This document shows, in pieces, positions 34,562 to 43,534 of a DNA stretch of 64,000 nt. A program made the position numbers and the translations under genes. The notes below the pieces were generated by a model. That model was not told the DNA's origin. It ran no database searches and saw only the letters and a program-made list of their open reading frames with translations. Each line of letters begins with the position of its first letter. Position 1 is the first letter of the stretch. Origin of the DNA: G963704535 sp963704535. Its GTDB lineage: Bacteria; Chloroflexota; Chloroflexia; Chloroflexales; Roseiflexaceae. The stretch lies in contig OY969916.1 of assembly GCA_963704535.1 (NCBI GenBank), forward strand, positions 5,394,001 through 5,458,000. The letters are read 5' to 3'.

Positions 34562-36169
34562 ATGATCTATAATGTCGTCGCTGAAATGCCTGGCTTGTGC
34601 TCCGGGCGATCGTATCCAAGATTATCGCAGTTGCGCTTGACGAACCATATCACTCAACCTGGCCCTGCAAGCGGGCGCCGCGAGCTGCTGCCGGCGGCGG
34701 GCGTCGCGCTGGCGGCCCTGGCGCTGTACGTCGCCACGCTCCCGCCGGGGCTGCTGTGGGGCGGCGGCGACTTCGCCCGCTTCCAAACCTGGGCCTTCCT
34801 CGGCCGCATCGAGGGCGGGGTCGACATCTTCGCCCACCCGCTGTGGGTCATCCTGGCGCACCCGTTCACCTGGCTGCCCATCCGCGACCCAGCCTGGCGC
34901 GCCAGCCTCGCCAGCGCCGTCTTCGGCACCGGCGCACTGGTGTGCGTGTTCCTGTCGGCCCGGCTGCTGCGCGCCTCGCTCCCGGCGGCCCTGCTGGCGA
35001 CGGCGGCCCTGACGCTCTCGCACACATTCTGGACCTACGCGGTCATGCCCAAGGTCTACTCGCTCAACGCGCTGATGCTGGCGGCGTGCCTGTACCTGCT
35101 ACTACGCTGGCGGGTCGGCGGCAACGCGATTCCGCTGTGCCTGTTCGCCTTTCTCTTTGGCCTCAGTCTGCTCAACCATCTGGTGATGACAACCGCCGCC
35201 GCCGGGTTCGCCGCGTTCATCGGCTTTACTGTGTGGCCCGCGCGCCGCAACCCTGGCGCCTGGGTCGCGCTGCTGGCCGCCGCGATCTGCTTCGGTATGG
35301 GCCTCGCGCCGTACCTCTACCTGACCGTCCAATCCGGCACGGCCCAGGCCACCGGGAGTACCGCCGGCGGGTTTGTTAAAGGGCTGCTATACGCGTTTAC
35401 ACACCCTTTGGCGTTGCTCAAAGGCATCAGCTGGGGAGTCGCGCTGGCCGTCTACCAGTTCCCGATCAGCGCCGTCGCCGGGCTGGCCGGCCTCTACGCG
35501 CTGTGGCGGCGCGACACCGCCATGCTCGCAGCGATCGGCCTGATCATCCTGGGCACGTTTGCCTTCCTACTGGGCGCTCTCGACCCGAACGCCGGCGGCG
35601 TGTATGTGTGGAACCTGCATTACTATTTGCAAGCCTATGTCGCCTTCGCGCTGGCCATGGCCCCCGGCTTCGACGCGATCTGGCAGGCATGGTGCCGCCA
35701 TCGCCAGCGCTGCCAGGCCCTCGCCGCCGCGCTCACGATCGCCGCGCCGCTGCTGCTCTACGCCATCGCCCCGGTGGCCGCGCGCCCATTCCTGAGCAAC
35801 GTCCCCGACTTCCGGCCGCTGCCGGGGCGCGACAACCTGCGCTACGTCCTTTCGCCCTGGAAGCAGGACGAGACCGGGGCACGCGACCTGGGCGAGGGCA
35901 TGCTGGCGGCCATGCCGCCGGGCGGCGTGCTCTTCGCCGACTACAGCCTCTGGGCGGTCGTCCAGTACCTTCAGGTAGTCGAGGGGCAGCGACCAGACGT
36001 CGAGCTAGTGCTGCTGACCGGGCGCGACCAACTCGCGACGATCCTGGCCTACCAGGCGCACCCGAACCTGTTCCTGGCCGACACGTACCGATATTACGAT
36101 CTTCAGCACATCCAGGAGCGCTTCGAGCTTGAGCCGGCGCCGCCGATCTACCGGCTGGTGCCGAAATGA
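34562..36169 (+). CDS. DUF2723 multi-pass membrane protein (glycosyltransferase-like)
   Basis: 535 residues at most; the true start may be up to 25 codons downstream. About ten membrane helices begin at residue 42. The early motif PPGLLWGGGDFARFQTWAFL has an acidic residue in the first extracytoplasmic loop, followed by HPLWVILAHPF, the typical layout of DUF2723/GT-C proteins that transfer sugars from lipid carriers. A soluble C-terminal domain (about 420-535, AMPPGGVLFADYSLWAVVQYLQ) closes the protein. Its stop codon overlaps the start of the P-loop gene (ATGA), so they are coupled. Confidence 0.85.
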   Translation: MIYNVVAEMPGLCSGRSYPRLSQLRLTNHITQPGPASGRRELLPAAGVALAALALYVATLPPGLLWGGGDFARFQTWAFLGRIEGGVDIFAHPLWVILAHPFTWLPIRDPAWRASLASAVFGTGALVCVFLSARLLRASLPAALLATAALTLSHTFWTYAVMPKVYSLNALMLAACLYLLLRWRVGGNAIPLCLFAFLFGLSLLNHLVMTTAAAGFAAFIGFTVWPARRNPGAWVALLAAAICFGMGLAPYLYLTVQSGTAQATGSTAGGFVKGLLYAFTHPLALLKGISWGVALAVYQFPISAVAGLAGLYALWRRDTAMLAAIGLIILGTFAFLLGALDPNAGGVYVWNLHYYLQAYVAFALAMAPGFDAIWQAWCRHRQRCQALAAALTIAAPLLLYAIAPVAARPFLSNVPDFRPLPGRDNLRYVLSPWKQDETGARDLGEGMLAAMPPGGVLFADYSLWAVVQYLQVVEGQRPDVELVLLTGRDQLATILAYQAHPNLFLADTYRYYDLQHIQERFELEPAPPIYRLVPK

Positions 36170-36690
36170 GTAAAGCTGATACCATTCCCGTCCTGATGCT
36201 TACCGGGCCGGTGGGCGCCGGCAAGACAACCGTCGGCATGGCGATCTCCGAACATCTCCACCAGGCCGGTACGGCCCACGCCTTCGTCGATCTCGACTGG
36301 CTGAGCTGGTGCTACCCGGCGCCACCGCACGACCGGTTCCACGCCGCGCTGTGCCTGCACAACCTGGCCGCCGTCTGCGCGAACTACCGGGCGGCCGGAG
36401 CCGAGCGCCTGGTCCTCGCCGGTGTGGTTGAGACCTGCGCGGAGCGTGCCGGGTACCAGGCCGCCATCCCCGGCGCCGAGCTAGTGGTCGTGCGCCTCCA
36501 GGCGACATTGCCCACGCTCCTGGGCCGCCTGGCGGCACGCGAAAGCGGCCCAAGCCTGGCCTGGCACCAGCAGCGCGCCGGAGAGCTAACCGCGCTGATG
36601 GAGCGCAACCGCGTCGAGAACATGCTCGTCGATACTGAAGAAAAAAGCATCGCCGAGATTGCCGGGGAGGTGTTGGCGCGGATCGGGTAG
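36166..36690 (+). CDS. P-loop kinase-like NTPase
   Basis: 174 residues. Walker A GPVGAGKTT at 14-22; HAFVDLDWLSW (about 38-48) provides a DxD-like acceptor site; RLVLAGVVE is a Walker B-like strand; RLAARESG and ERNRVENMLVDTEEKS fit the lid and C-terminal parts of small kinases such as adenylylsulfate or nucleoside kinases. The substrate is unknown. Overlaps the DUF2723 gene start/stop, with an IS directly downstream. Confidence 0.8.
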   Translation: MSKADTIPVLMLTGPVGAGKTTVGMAISEHLHQAGTAHAFVDLDWLSWCYPAPPHDRFHAALCLHNLAAVCANYRAAGAERLVLAGVVETCAERAGYQAAIPGAELVVVRLQATLPTLLGRLAARESGPSLAWHQQRAGELTALMERNRVENMLVDTEEKSIAEIAGEVLARIG

Positions 36691-36767
36691 GGCCAACATG
36701 TTCTAAGACAAGGTTTCAGAAGGGCCAATCTGACTTTACACTCTGCTCGAACCTACTGACAAAACAA

Positions 36768-36817
36768 CTCCCTGGTGGTATGGTTGAAATGTCACAACCA
36801 ACCAGTCACCAGGGAGG
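36768..36817 (+). promoter_or_regulatory. Hairpin sequestering the transposase ribosome-binding site
   Basis: CTCCCTGGTG (36768-36777) pairs with CACCAGGGAG (36807-36816), covering the GGGAGG Shine-Dalgarno. GGTTG/CAACC extends the stem inside. Confidence 0.65.
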
Positions 36818-36874
36818 AACCAATGGTTCACACATCCTAGCACGCCCGAACAGCGGGCGCAATGGAGTGCCGAA

Positions 36875-38323
36875 ATGCTGGCTCATCCTACTCAGTATGG
36901 CCTGATTACTCGCCTCAGCCGTGAGCACAACATCTCGCGCCCGACCTTGTACGCCTGGCGTCAGCGCGCCCAGCAGACCCTGCTTACCGCCTTTGAGCCA
37001 GCCTCTCCACCTGATGCCACTCCTATCTCGCTCGAACGCCAAGTCTTGACCGTGCTCGTTCATGGTCACGCTTCTGAGCGTGGCATTCAAACGTGTCTGC
37101 GCACCCTGACCGAGCAGGGCATCAGCTTGGCCACGATCTGCTCGATACTCCAGCAAGCCTCTCAGCGTGCGCTCTCTTGGATGCAAACCAATCTGCCCTG
37201 CTCCACTCGTGCGCTGGCCTTGGACGAAATCTACGCCAACGACCGTCGTGGCGCCATTCTCAATGTGGTTGATGTTCACTCTGGCGTGGTCTGGACCAGC
37301 GTGGGACCGCTCCCCGTTGACACTGAGAGTTGGATCTTGGTCTTGTGGGAGCTTGAAGAGCGTGGCTTGCGCTGGGATCGAGTTGTGCTGGATGGTGGCG
37401 CGGCCTGCCTGGCCGCCTGTCGCACTGTCACTCCCGATCTGCCACTCCAAGCTGACCAATGGCATGTGCTGCACTCTTGTTCGCAACTGCTGGGGCGGCT
37501 GAAAAAGCAACTGCGCACCCTCAAAGCTCAGACTGCGGTGGTCGAGCGCCAAGCCGCGCGCATCGCGGCTGGCAAGCGTCCGCTGGGAAGGTGCCCCAAG
37601 ACTGATCTGAGCGCTCATACTCAGGAGCTGGCAGCAGCCGAGCAACTGCTTGGTGCGCTGAACTATCTGATGGGCGAACTGCATCGGTTGCTGGAGGTGG
37701 TGGTGCTGGACGGGCGTGGCTTGCTCTCGGCTTTGATGCGCCAAGCCGAAGTCGATGTTGTGTTGAGCCTGATTGGCGAACTGGCAGAGCAGGCGCCTGC
37801 ACCACAGCTTGCACAGGTGCAGCGCTTGCAGGCACTGCTCGTTGACAGGCTGCCAGAGATGCTGACCTTCGTGCCACAAGTGGCGCAGGTTCAGCACGAT
37901 CTGCAAACCGTGTTGCCACACACACACCAAGCACTGCTGGGCTGGGCTTGGCTGCATCGGCGAGAATTGGGCTGGAACACGGAGCAGGTGCTGGCGGCAG
38001 TGCCGGAGAGCTGGCGAGTAGCGGCGCGGGTGCTGTGGAAGAGTTGGGAGCAGGCAGTGCGGGTATCGAGCGCGGTCGAGCGCTACCACTCGATCCTGCG
38101 ACCACATCTGGCGGTGCATCGCAGCTTGTCGAATGGGCTGTTGGCGTTGATAGCGGTCTGGCATAATCATCGAGTGTTCACTCGCGGTGTGCATAAAGGT
38201 AAGAGTCCACTGCATTTGAGCGGGATGCTCTCTGCGCCGACAGACTGGCTGGTGGCACTTGGCTACCCGCCCCCTGAGGAGGTCAGGCCTACGGTGGCGC
38301 CTGCCAAGACCCTGGCGGCATGA
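36875..38323 (+). CDS. DDE transposase of the 36706-38356 IS
   Basis: 482 residues from ATG 36875. An N-terminal helix-turn-helix region (YGLITRLSREHNISRPTLYAW) is followed by a catalytic core: LALDEIYANDRRGAILNVVD (first Asp near 119), VVLDGGAA and QADQWHVLH (second Asp), and SSAVERYHSILRPHL with the Glu near 408. The only good ribosome-binding site serves an ATG at 36823, but that frame is MVHTS then stop; the protein-like sequence FTHPSTPEQRAQWSAEM lies one frame over and joins 36875. So either translation reinitiates, shifts frame, or one base is wrong. I cannot name the IS family with confidence. Confidence 0.85.
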   Translation: MLAHPTQYGLITRLSREHNISRPTLYAWRQRAQQTLLTAFEPASPPDATPISLERQVLTVLVHGHASERGIQTCLRTLTEQGISLATICSILQQASQRALSWMQTNLPCSTRALALDEIYANDRRGAILNVVDVHSGVVWTSVGPLPVDTESWILVLWELEERGLRWDRVVLDGGAACLAACRTVTPDLPLQADQWHVLHSCSQLLGRLKKQLRTLKAQTAVVERQAARIAAGKRPLGRCPKTDLSAHTQELAAAEQLLGALNYLMGELHRLLEVVVLDGRGLLSALMRQAEVDVVLSLIGELAEQAPAPQLAQVQRLQALLVDRLPEMLTFVPQVAQVQHDLQTVLPHTHQALLGWAWLHRRELGWNTEQVLAAVPESWRVAARVLWKSWEQAVRVSSAVERYHSILRPHLAVHRSLSNGLLALIAVWHNHRVFTRGVHKGKSPLHLSGMLSAPTDWLVALGYPPPEEVRPTVAPAKTLAA

Positions 38324-38385
38324 TGCCGAACTGTAAAGTACCTATGAACCTTGTCTAACACGAAAATAGGGGTTGCGAGCGGCCA

Positions 38386-39711
38386 TCAAGCCGCCACAGC
38401 CGTTACGGGTTCGAGATGGACTTTGTAGCCGAGTTGGGCGATGCGCCGCTCCAGCCGATGGACGATCCGATCTTTCTGCCGCTCATCGAGCGCAGCGGCG
38501 CCGCGCTCTTGATAGACCTCGCCGGTCTTCAGCAGCGTGTAGACAATCACGAGAATCTTATGCGCGAGAGCTACAATCGCTTTCTTCTTGCCACGGCGTG
38601 CCGCCAAGCGGCGATAAAAGGCCGCCAAGAATGTCTCACTCTGCTTGACCGCCGCCCAGGCCGCCTGGATCAAGGCGCTGCGCAAGTACTTGTTCCCATC
38701 GCGGATGCGCGTCGACTTGCGTTTGCCAGCGCTCTCGTGCTGACCGGGTGCCAGCCCAGCCCAGCTGCCTACGTGAGCGCTGCTGGGGAAGCGACTCATA
38801 TCGGTTCCCAGTTCGGCCACAATCGTCTCGGCGATGCGACTGCCAATTCCCGGAATAGCATCGACGATCGCCTGAGCGGCCCACGCTCCGCAGGGCGCAG
38901 TCGGCGCATCTGGCGCGATCGTGTCTTTGTCGGGCCCTTCGCCCCCATCTGTAGGCGGCATCGGCCGCGTGCCCTCAATCGCCGCACGGATCTGCTCGTC
39001 AAAAGCGGCAATCTGCTCGTCGAACACGTCAAGCAGTGCCAGATGTTGCCCGATCATGAAGGCGTGATGCTCAAGCAGCGTGCCGCGCAGCGCCTGCTCC
39101 AACTCGGCTCGCTTACTCCGCAGTCGCCCCTTGGCCAGCTCTGCCAGTTCCGTCACATCCGTCTGACCATCCACCAGCGCTTGCAGCATCTTTCTCGCCG
39201 ACACGCCGGTGATGTCGGTCACCACCGAGGCCAGCTTGATGTTGGCCCATTCCAACACCTTCTGCATGCGGTTGACCACACTGGCGCGCTCCTGCACCAG
39301 ATGGGTGCGCTGGCGGGTCAGGTCGCGCAGGGCTCGTTGGGGCGCTGGCGGGATGAAGGAGGGTCGCAGCAAGCCATGGGCGAGCAACTCGGCGATCCAC
39401 TCGGCATCGCGAACGTCGGTCTTGCGGCCGGGGACATACTTGATGTGAGCGGCATTGACAACCAGAACCGTGAACGACCCTTCCAGCAGATTGTAGACCG
39501 GCTTCCAGAACTCGCCGGTGCTCTCCATCGCGACGTGGGTCACCTCCAAACTGGCCAGCCACGCGGCAAGGTTGAGCAACTCGGCGGTGGTGGTGTCAAA
39601 GCTGCGCAGATGTGTTGTCAGCGTGCTATCGGCAGCCACCAATCGCACGCTCACAACGACCGACTTCTTGTGAACATCCACCCCAGCACAGCGCGTATGG
39701 ATAAGTTGCAT
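38386..39711 (-). CDS. IS110-family transposase (DEDD + serine domain)
   Basis: 441 residues from ATG 39711 with GGGAGG upstream. N-terminal RuvC-like DEDD domain: CAGVDVHKKSVVV (Asp12), HVAMESTGEFW (Glu), KTDVRDAEWIAEL (Asp/Asp). C-terminal transposase_20 domain: IPGIGSRIAETIVAELG and HVGSWAGLAPGQHESAGK with the catalytic Ser. The frame is intact, so the element may be active. IS110 enzymes recombine through an RNA guide in characterised members. Confidence 0.93.
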   Translation of the reverse strand: MQLIHTRCAGVDVHKKSVVVSVRLVAADSTLTTHLRSFDTTTAELLNLAAWLASLEVTHVAMESTGEFWKPVYNLLEGSFTVLVVNAAHIKYVPGRKTDVRDAEWIAELLAHGLLRPSFIPPAPQRALRDLTRQRTHLVQERASVVNRMQKVLEWANIKLASVVTDITGVSARKMLQALVDGQTDVTELAELAKGRLRSKRAELEQALRGTLLEHHAFMIGQHLALLDVFDEQIAAFDEQIRAAIEGTRPMPPTDGGEGPDKDTIAPDAPTAPCGAWAAQAIVDAIPGIGSRIAETIVAELGTDMSRFPSSAHVGSWAGLAPGQHESAGKRKSTRIRDGNKYLRSALIQAAWAAVKQSETFLAAFYRRLAARRGKKKAIVALAHKILVIVYTLLKTGEVYQERGAAALDERQKDRIVHRLERRIAQLGYKVHLEPVTAVAA

Positions 39712-39905
39712 GGCGAACCTCCCAAGACCAAACAAACGAGTGCGCAGGCTGGTCAGATGCCGGTTAGTCCAGAAACTAACACGCGTGCTTCGCGGTCGGA
39801 ACCGCTGATCACAGAACAGTGTGCCATTCGGCATCCAGATCAATCTGATGTACAGGCTCACGGCACTAAGCAAACATCGACCTTGGGACCAGCCATTTGG
39901 GATGA
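39712..39905 (-). ncRNA. Possible IS110 bridge-RNA region
   Basis: Noncoding DNA between the transposase start and the element end. Family knowledge: IS110 bridge RNAs come from this side. The sequence contains self-complementary segments (GCCGAATGGCA-like and GGTTAGTCC...) but I have not folded it. Confidence 0.4.
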
Positions 39906-39916
39906 GATTCTACCAT

Positions 39917-40047
39917 TTTCATGCACCAGTGTGCGGCGTAGCCGCATGGACATCTGATGTGAAAATAGGGGAGTTTGAGGGGCGGCCCCTCAAGAAAAGC
40001 CCTCCCATATTTTCATGCATCAGGGTGCGGCGCAGCCGCATGAGGCC
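39917..40047. repeat. Family B core flanked by duplicated GC hairpins
   Basis: TTTTCATGCACCAGTGTGCG with GCGGCGTAGCCGC (39917-39950) recurs at 40012-40043; between them sits AGTTTGAGGGGCGGCCCCTC. Confidence 0.7.
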
Positions 40048-40050
40048 TAA

Positions 40051-40140
40051 CGTATTTACGATATCGAAGGCACACTGACGCGCTTCGCTTTCCGTGATGG
40101 GCGCTACGTGGACGCATACATGATGGCGCGATTACGTTAA
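40051..40140 (+). pseudogene. Short 3' gene remnant
   Basis: RIYDIEGTLTRFAFRDGRYV followed by DAYMMARLR and TAA reads like the end of a protein gene with no start; upstream sequence is repeat and IS110. The parent gene is unknown. Confidence 0.4.
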
Positions 40141-40141
40141 G

Positions 40142-40205
40142 ACAGAGTCAGTTGTCAGTTGCAGCGCAACTGACAACGGACAACTGACAACTGACAACGG
40201 ACAAG
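40142..40205. repeat. TTGTCAG/ACAACTG/ACAACGG heptamers
   Basis: TCAGTTGTCAGTTGCAG, then GACAACGGACAACTGACAAC units up to the HAD gene's ribosome-binding site. Confidence 0.85.
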
Positions 40206-40213
40206 GGGGTATT

Positions 40214-41005
40214 GTGTTCGACCTGAAGCAATTCCACGCCGTGCTGCTCGACATGGACGGCGTGCTCTACCGCGGCCCGCAGCCGCTGCCGGGCGTCAAC
40301 GAGATGCTGGCGCTGTTCGCCCGGCGCGGCATCACCTACGCCTGCGTGACCAACAACTCGACGCTGACGCCGGAGCAGTACGAGGCCAAGCTGTCCGGCA
40401 TGGGCATCGCCATCCCGGCCGCGCAGGTCGTCACGTCGTCGGTGGCGACGCGCCGCTACCTGGAGAGCCAGGCGCCGCGCGGCACCCCGGCCTACTGCAT
40501 CGGGATGCACGGGCTACACGAGGCGCTGTTCGGCGACGGCCACTTCGTCTACGACGAGCGCCAGCCGCGCTTCGTCGTCGTCGGGCTGGACTTCGAGGCG
40601 ACCTACGCGAAGTTCCGCGTCGCCGGGCTGGCCATCCGCGCCGGGGCGCGCTTCATCGGCACCAACCCAGATGTGACGTTGCCCACCGACGAAGGGATCG
40701 TGCCGGGGGCCGGCTCGCTCCTGGCGCTGCTCCAGGCGGCGACCAATGTCGAGCCATTTGTGATCGGCAAGCCGGCGCCGGCGATGCTGGAGGCGGCGAT
40801 CGACATCCTCCACGCCGACCCACAGCGCACGCTGGTGATCGGCGACCGCTTGGACACCGACATCGCCGGGGCTGCGGCGGCCAACCTGGCCTCGGCGCTG
40901 GTGCTCACGGGCGTGACGACGGTGGAGGAGCTGGAGTTGAGCGCGCTCAAGCCGGATGTGGTGTTTCCGGGGCTGCCGGAACTGGTGACGGCGTGGAGGG
41001 ATTGA
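40214..41005 (+). CDS. HAD-IIA family phosphatase (NagD/p-nitrophenyl phosphatase type)
   Basis: 263 residues from GTG 40214, with GGGGG upstream. HAD motifs: LLDMDGVLYRG (nucleophile Asp13, acid Asp15), CVTNNST (motif II), IGKPAP (Lys, motif III) and VIGDRLDTDI (motif IV). The C2 cap between motifs II and III is of normal length. The family dephosphorylates phosphoglycolate, UMP or sugar phosphates; the substrate here is unknown. Single gene, followed by a family A MITE. Confidence 0.92.
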   Translation: MFDLKQFHAVLLDMDGVLYRGPQPLPGVNEMLALFARRGITYACVTNNSTLTPEQYEAKLSGMGIAIPAAQVVTSSVATRRYLESQAPRGTPAYCIGMHGLHEALFGDGHFVYDERQPRFVVVGLDFEATYAKFRVAGLAIRAGARFIGTNPDVTLPTDEGIVPGAGSLLALLQAATNVEPFVIGKPAPAMLEAAIDILHADPQRTLVIGDRLDTDIAGAAAANLASALVLTGVTTVEELELSALKPDVVFPGLPELVTAWRD

Positions 41006-41012
41006 ACGAGGA

Positions 41013-41130
41013 AGACAAGATTCTTTGGAGCTTTACAGTTCGTGGAAAAAAGGGGGGTTTGAGGGGGCAGCCCCCTTAGTCTCCCCCACCTACATTGTAA
41101 AGTCGAATGGCGTCTTCCGAAACCTTGTCT
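41013..41130. mobile_element. MITE family A, 118 bp
   Basis: AGACAAGATTCTTTGGAGC at the left and TTCCGAAACCTTGTCT at the right; inner TTTACAGTTC and ATTGTAAAG, and a core of G-run plus C-run palindrome. Same length as 44004-44121. Confidence 0.9.
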
Positions 41131-41165
41131 GGCTGACGGAAAAAGTGCTTGAAATGGCATAGGAC

Positions 41166-43088
41166 CTATGCAGCCCGGAGCGATGATGAAGAGGCTGGCT
41201 GGGGCACCTCCGCTGCTTCCACTACCTCCGCTATTCCTCGTTCAGCGCCCTCCGCCATTCCTCGTTCAACCCCCTGCTTGATCCACAGCCGCGTCAGCGT
41301 GAACGCCTGGGAGAAGCCCTTCAGCTCGCGCTGGAACGTCTCGCCCCGCGGAGCCTCGCGCTCCAGCACCCGCCGCACGCCAGGGTCGCTCAGGATCTCG
41401 TCGGTGATCACAATATCGCCGCCCAAGCTGGCGTTCTGGACGCGCGCCGCGATGTTGACGGTCGAGCCGAAGTAGTCCAGCAGGTCGTTGGCATTGACGG
41501 CGATGCAGGGGCCGCGGTGCAAGCCCAGCTTGACCTGGAGCGCCGGGTTGCCCTGGGCGATCTCGCCGGCGGTGAACTCGCGCTGGATCTCCAGGCCAGC
41601 CTCGACGGCATCCTCGGCCGACGCGAAGACCGCCATCACCGCGTCGCCGATCGTCTTGACCAGCGCCCCGCGCCAGCGCCCGATGATCCGGCTCATGACG
41701 CCGAAGTGATCGCGAACGCGGGCGTAGGCCGGCGAGTCGCCGATCGTGTCGTAGATCATGGTCGAGTCTTTCAGGTCGCTGAACAGGAATGTCAAGTTGC
41801 GGATGGAGACCCCCAGCCCCGGCGCCAACACCTCGGAGGAGAAGAGCTGGCGGAACTCGGCCAGCGCCGTCACCAGCGCGGCGCTGGCGGCCTGGGCGCT
41901 CCAGGCGCTCTGCTCCAGCATGACCAGCAGGTTCTGATCGGTGGTGTTCTCCAGGATCAGCGCCACCTGGCCGGGCGTAAGCTCCTCGACCTCGGCCACG
42001 ATATCGTCTTCGGCGAAGCGGATGCGCGCAGATTGAGCGCCGGCGTCCGCAGCGGCATCGATCGCCATGCGCGGGGTGATCTGAGGGCTGCGCAGGCGGT
42101 ACGACCCGGCCGGGAGCCGCAACCGCAGCTCCTTTGTGCTGCCGGCCGGCAGCCAGAGCTGGGCCATGACGTGGCGCGTATTGGCCGGCCCGCCGATGCA
42201 GAAAGAGGCGTCGATCGCATCGCGGATGTCGGGGCTCACACTGAAACGCAACTCAACTGACTCGTCGAAATTAACGTCGTAGCGGATGTTGCACGAGCCG
42301 CAGTGGGCCTCGCCGGACAGGTCGGACAGCGTAGGAGTATGCGCACTGGCGCCCCGGCAGTTCGGGCAGATCACATCCCACTCAAGGTTGAGCAGGCCGC
42401 TGCGGGTGGCGTACAGAAACATGCGCAGCACATCCAGCCGCGGCTCGCCCCAGCGATCAGCCAGCGCAAACGGGCGCATGCGAACTACCTCGGGGTCGTC
42501 GGCGGCGCAGAGGTGATCCGCAAGCCGATCGACCAGGTCCGGTCGGACGGCGAACTGGCGCAGCCGGCCACGCCCAAGCTCCAGGCGCGCAGCGTTCACG
42601 ACCGGGCGGCGCGGCGGCGGCGGAACGACCTCCCCAGCGGCGCGGGCGAGATCGCCGAGCGAGCGGTAGACCCGCATCAGGTCGCCCAGCATCTTCTGCC
42701 CGATGACCAGCGGAGCGCCCAGCCGGCCAAACAGGTTGCGCGGCAGGATGCGAACCTCCACATCGACCTGGGTGCGGCCATCAGGCAGCGCTGTGAGCCG
42801 CGTGCTGGTATATAGCCGCTCGACCGGGATCGGCGAGTCGAACGCGCGCTGGCTCTCGAACCACTGCTCGAAGATCCACTCGAAAGGAAACTCGCGCCAA
42901 GTGACCGGGACTTTCATGAAGTGGCCGTGGACGCGCCGGACCATGTCTTGATCGGGCACGATCTGCTCGGAGGCCGGGAGCCCGGTCAGGCGATTGACCC
43001 GGTCGGTATCGGAGAGGAGCGGCCAGAGGCGCTCGGGCGAGGCATCAAGGATAATCTGCCTGCTCAAATTGATCGTGTCGGACGGCAT
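41166..43088 (-). CDS. Class III nucleotidyl cyclase with SRPBCC and DUF5939 domains
   Basis: 640 residues from ATG 43088. Residues about 5-150 form a START/polyketide-cyclase-like SRPBCC fold (ASPERLWPLLSDTDRVNRLTG). A middle DUF5939-type region includes a zinc ribbon (CPNC...CGSC). The C-terminal class III cyclase domain (about 430-610) has LTFLFSDLKDST and KTIGDAVMAVF metal Asp residues and the transition-state pair in GSTVNIAARVQ, so it should be active, making cAMP or cGMP. The N-terminal fold may bind a hydrophobic ligand that controls it. Nearby genes give no pathway. Confidence 0.88.
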   Translation of the reverse strand: MPSDTINLSRQIILDASPERLWPLLSDTDRVNRLTGLPASEQIVPDQDMVRRVHGHFMKVPVTWREFPFEWIFEQWFESQRAFDSPIPVERLYTSTRLTALPDGRTQVDVEVRILPRNLFGRLGAPLVIGQKMLGDLMRVYRSLGDLARAAGEVVPPPPRRPVVNAARLELGRGRLRQFAVRPDLVDRLADHLCAADDPEVVRMRPFALADRWGEPRLDVLRMFLYATRSGLLNLEWDVICPNCRGASAHTPTLSDLSGEAHCGSCNIRYDVNFDESVELRFSVSPDIRDAIDASFCIGGPANTRHVMAQLWLPAGSTKELRLRLPAGSYRLRSPQITPRMAIDAAADAGAQSARIRFAEDDIVAEVEELTPGQVALILENTTDQNLLVMLEQSAWSAQAASAALVTALAEFRQLFSSEVLAPGLGVSIRNLTFLFSDLKDSTMIYDTIGDSPAYARVRDHFGVMSRIIGRWRGALVKTIGDAVMAVFASAEDAVEAGLEIQREFTAGEIAQGNPALQVKLGLHRGPCIAVNANDLLDYFGSTVNIAARVQNASLGGDIVITDEILSDPGVRRVLEREAPRGETFQRELKGFSQAFTLTRLWIKQGVERGMAEGAERGIAEVVEAAEVPQPASSSSLRAA

Positions 43089-43263
43089 GACCAGAAAACC
43101 TTCCACGAGGAATAATATGTTGCTGCGTGTATTATACTTGTCTAACAGTACCACTGAAGCCCTTTTCATTACAGTATGGCATATTCAAAGCTCACGCGGA
43201 TCGGCCAACGGAAGTACGGCACCCTTGGTATAGTCAATCATTTACCCTCTACGATTACTGCCC

Positions 43264-43526
43264 GTAGCGTTCTGGAAGTGGGAGAAAACAGGATCGTGGA
43301 GGGCGACCCCTCCACACCTCCCCTTTTCCTCTGGCCCTGAACGTGGGAGAAAATAAGATCGTGGAGGGCGACCCCTCCACACCCCCCTTTACCTCTGGCT
43401 CTGAACGTAGGAGAAAACAGGATCGTGGAGGGCGGCCCCTCCACACCTCCCCTTTTCCTCTGGCCCTGAACGTGGGAGAAAACAGGATCGTGGAGGGCGA
43501 CCCCTCCACACCTCCCCACTCTCTTT
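43264..43526. repeat. Four tandem units of MITE family D
   Basis: Four 64-65 bp units with GGATCGTGGAGGGCGACCCC and TCCACACCTCCCC; one related unit occurs at 52229-52290. They fill the gap between the cyclase and NTF2-like genes. Confidence 0.85.
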
Positions 43527-43534
43527 TAGCTCGA

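Larger units (their letters stand above)
36706..38356 (+). mobile_element. Complete insertion sequence, parent type of MITE family A
   Basis: Ends AGACAAGGTTTCAGAAGG (36706) and GAACCTTGTCT (to 38356) are inverted repeats; subterminal TTTACA and CTGTAAAG blocks also mirror. The same ends and subterminal blocks occur in the 118-bp elements at 41013 and 44004. One transposase gene inside. Target duplication not clear. Confidence 0.9.
38362..39971 (-). mobile_element. IS110-family element (approximate ends)
   Basis: Both sides of the element show GAAAATAGGGG (38361-38371 and 39961-39971), which may mark the insertion point. It contains an IS110 transposase and about 200 bp of noncoding DNA on its upstream side. 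IS110 elements lack inverted repeats, so exact ends are uncertain. Confidence 0.65.

Noticed and set aside
38416..39957. Long plus-strand ORF opposite the IS110 transposase
   Set aside because: Shadow frame of the transposase; no domain or start signal.
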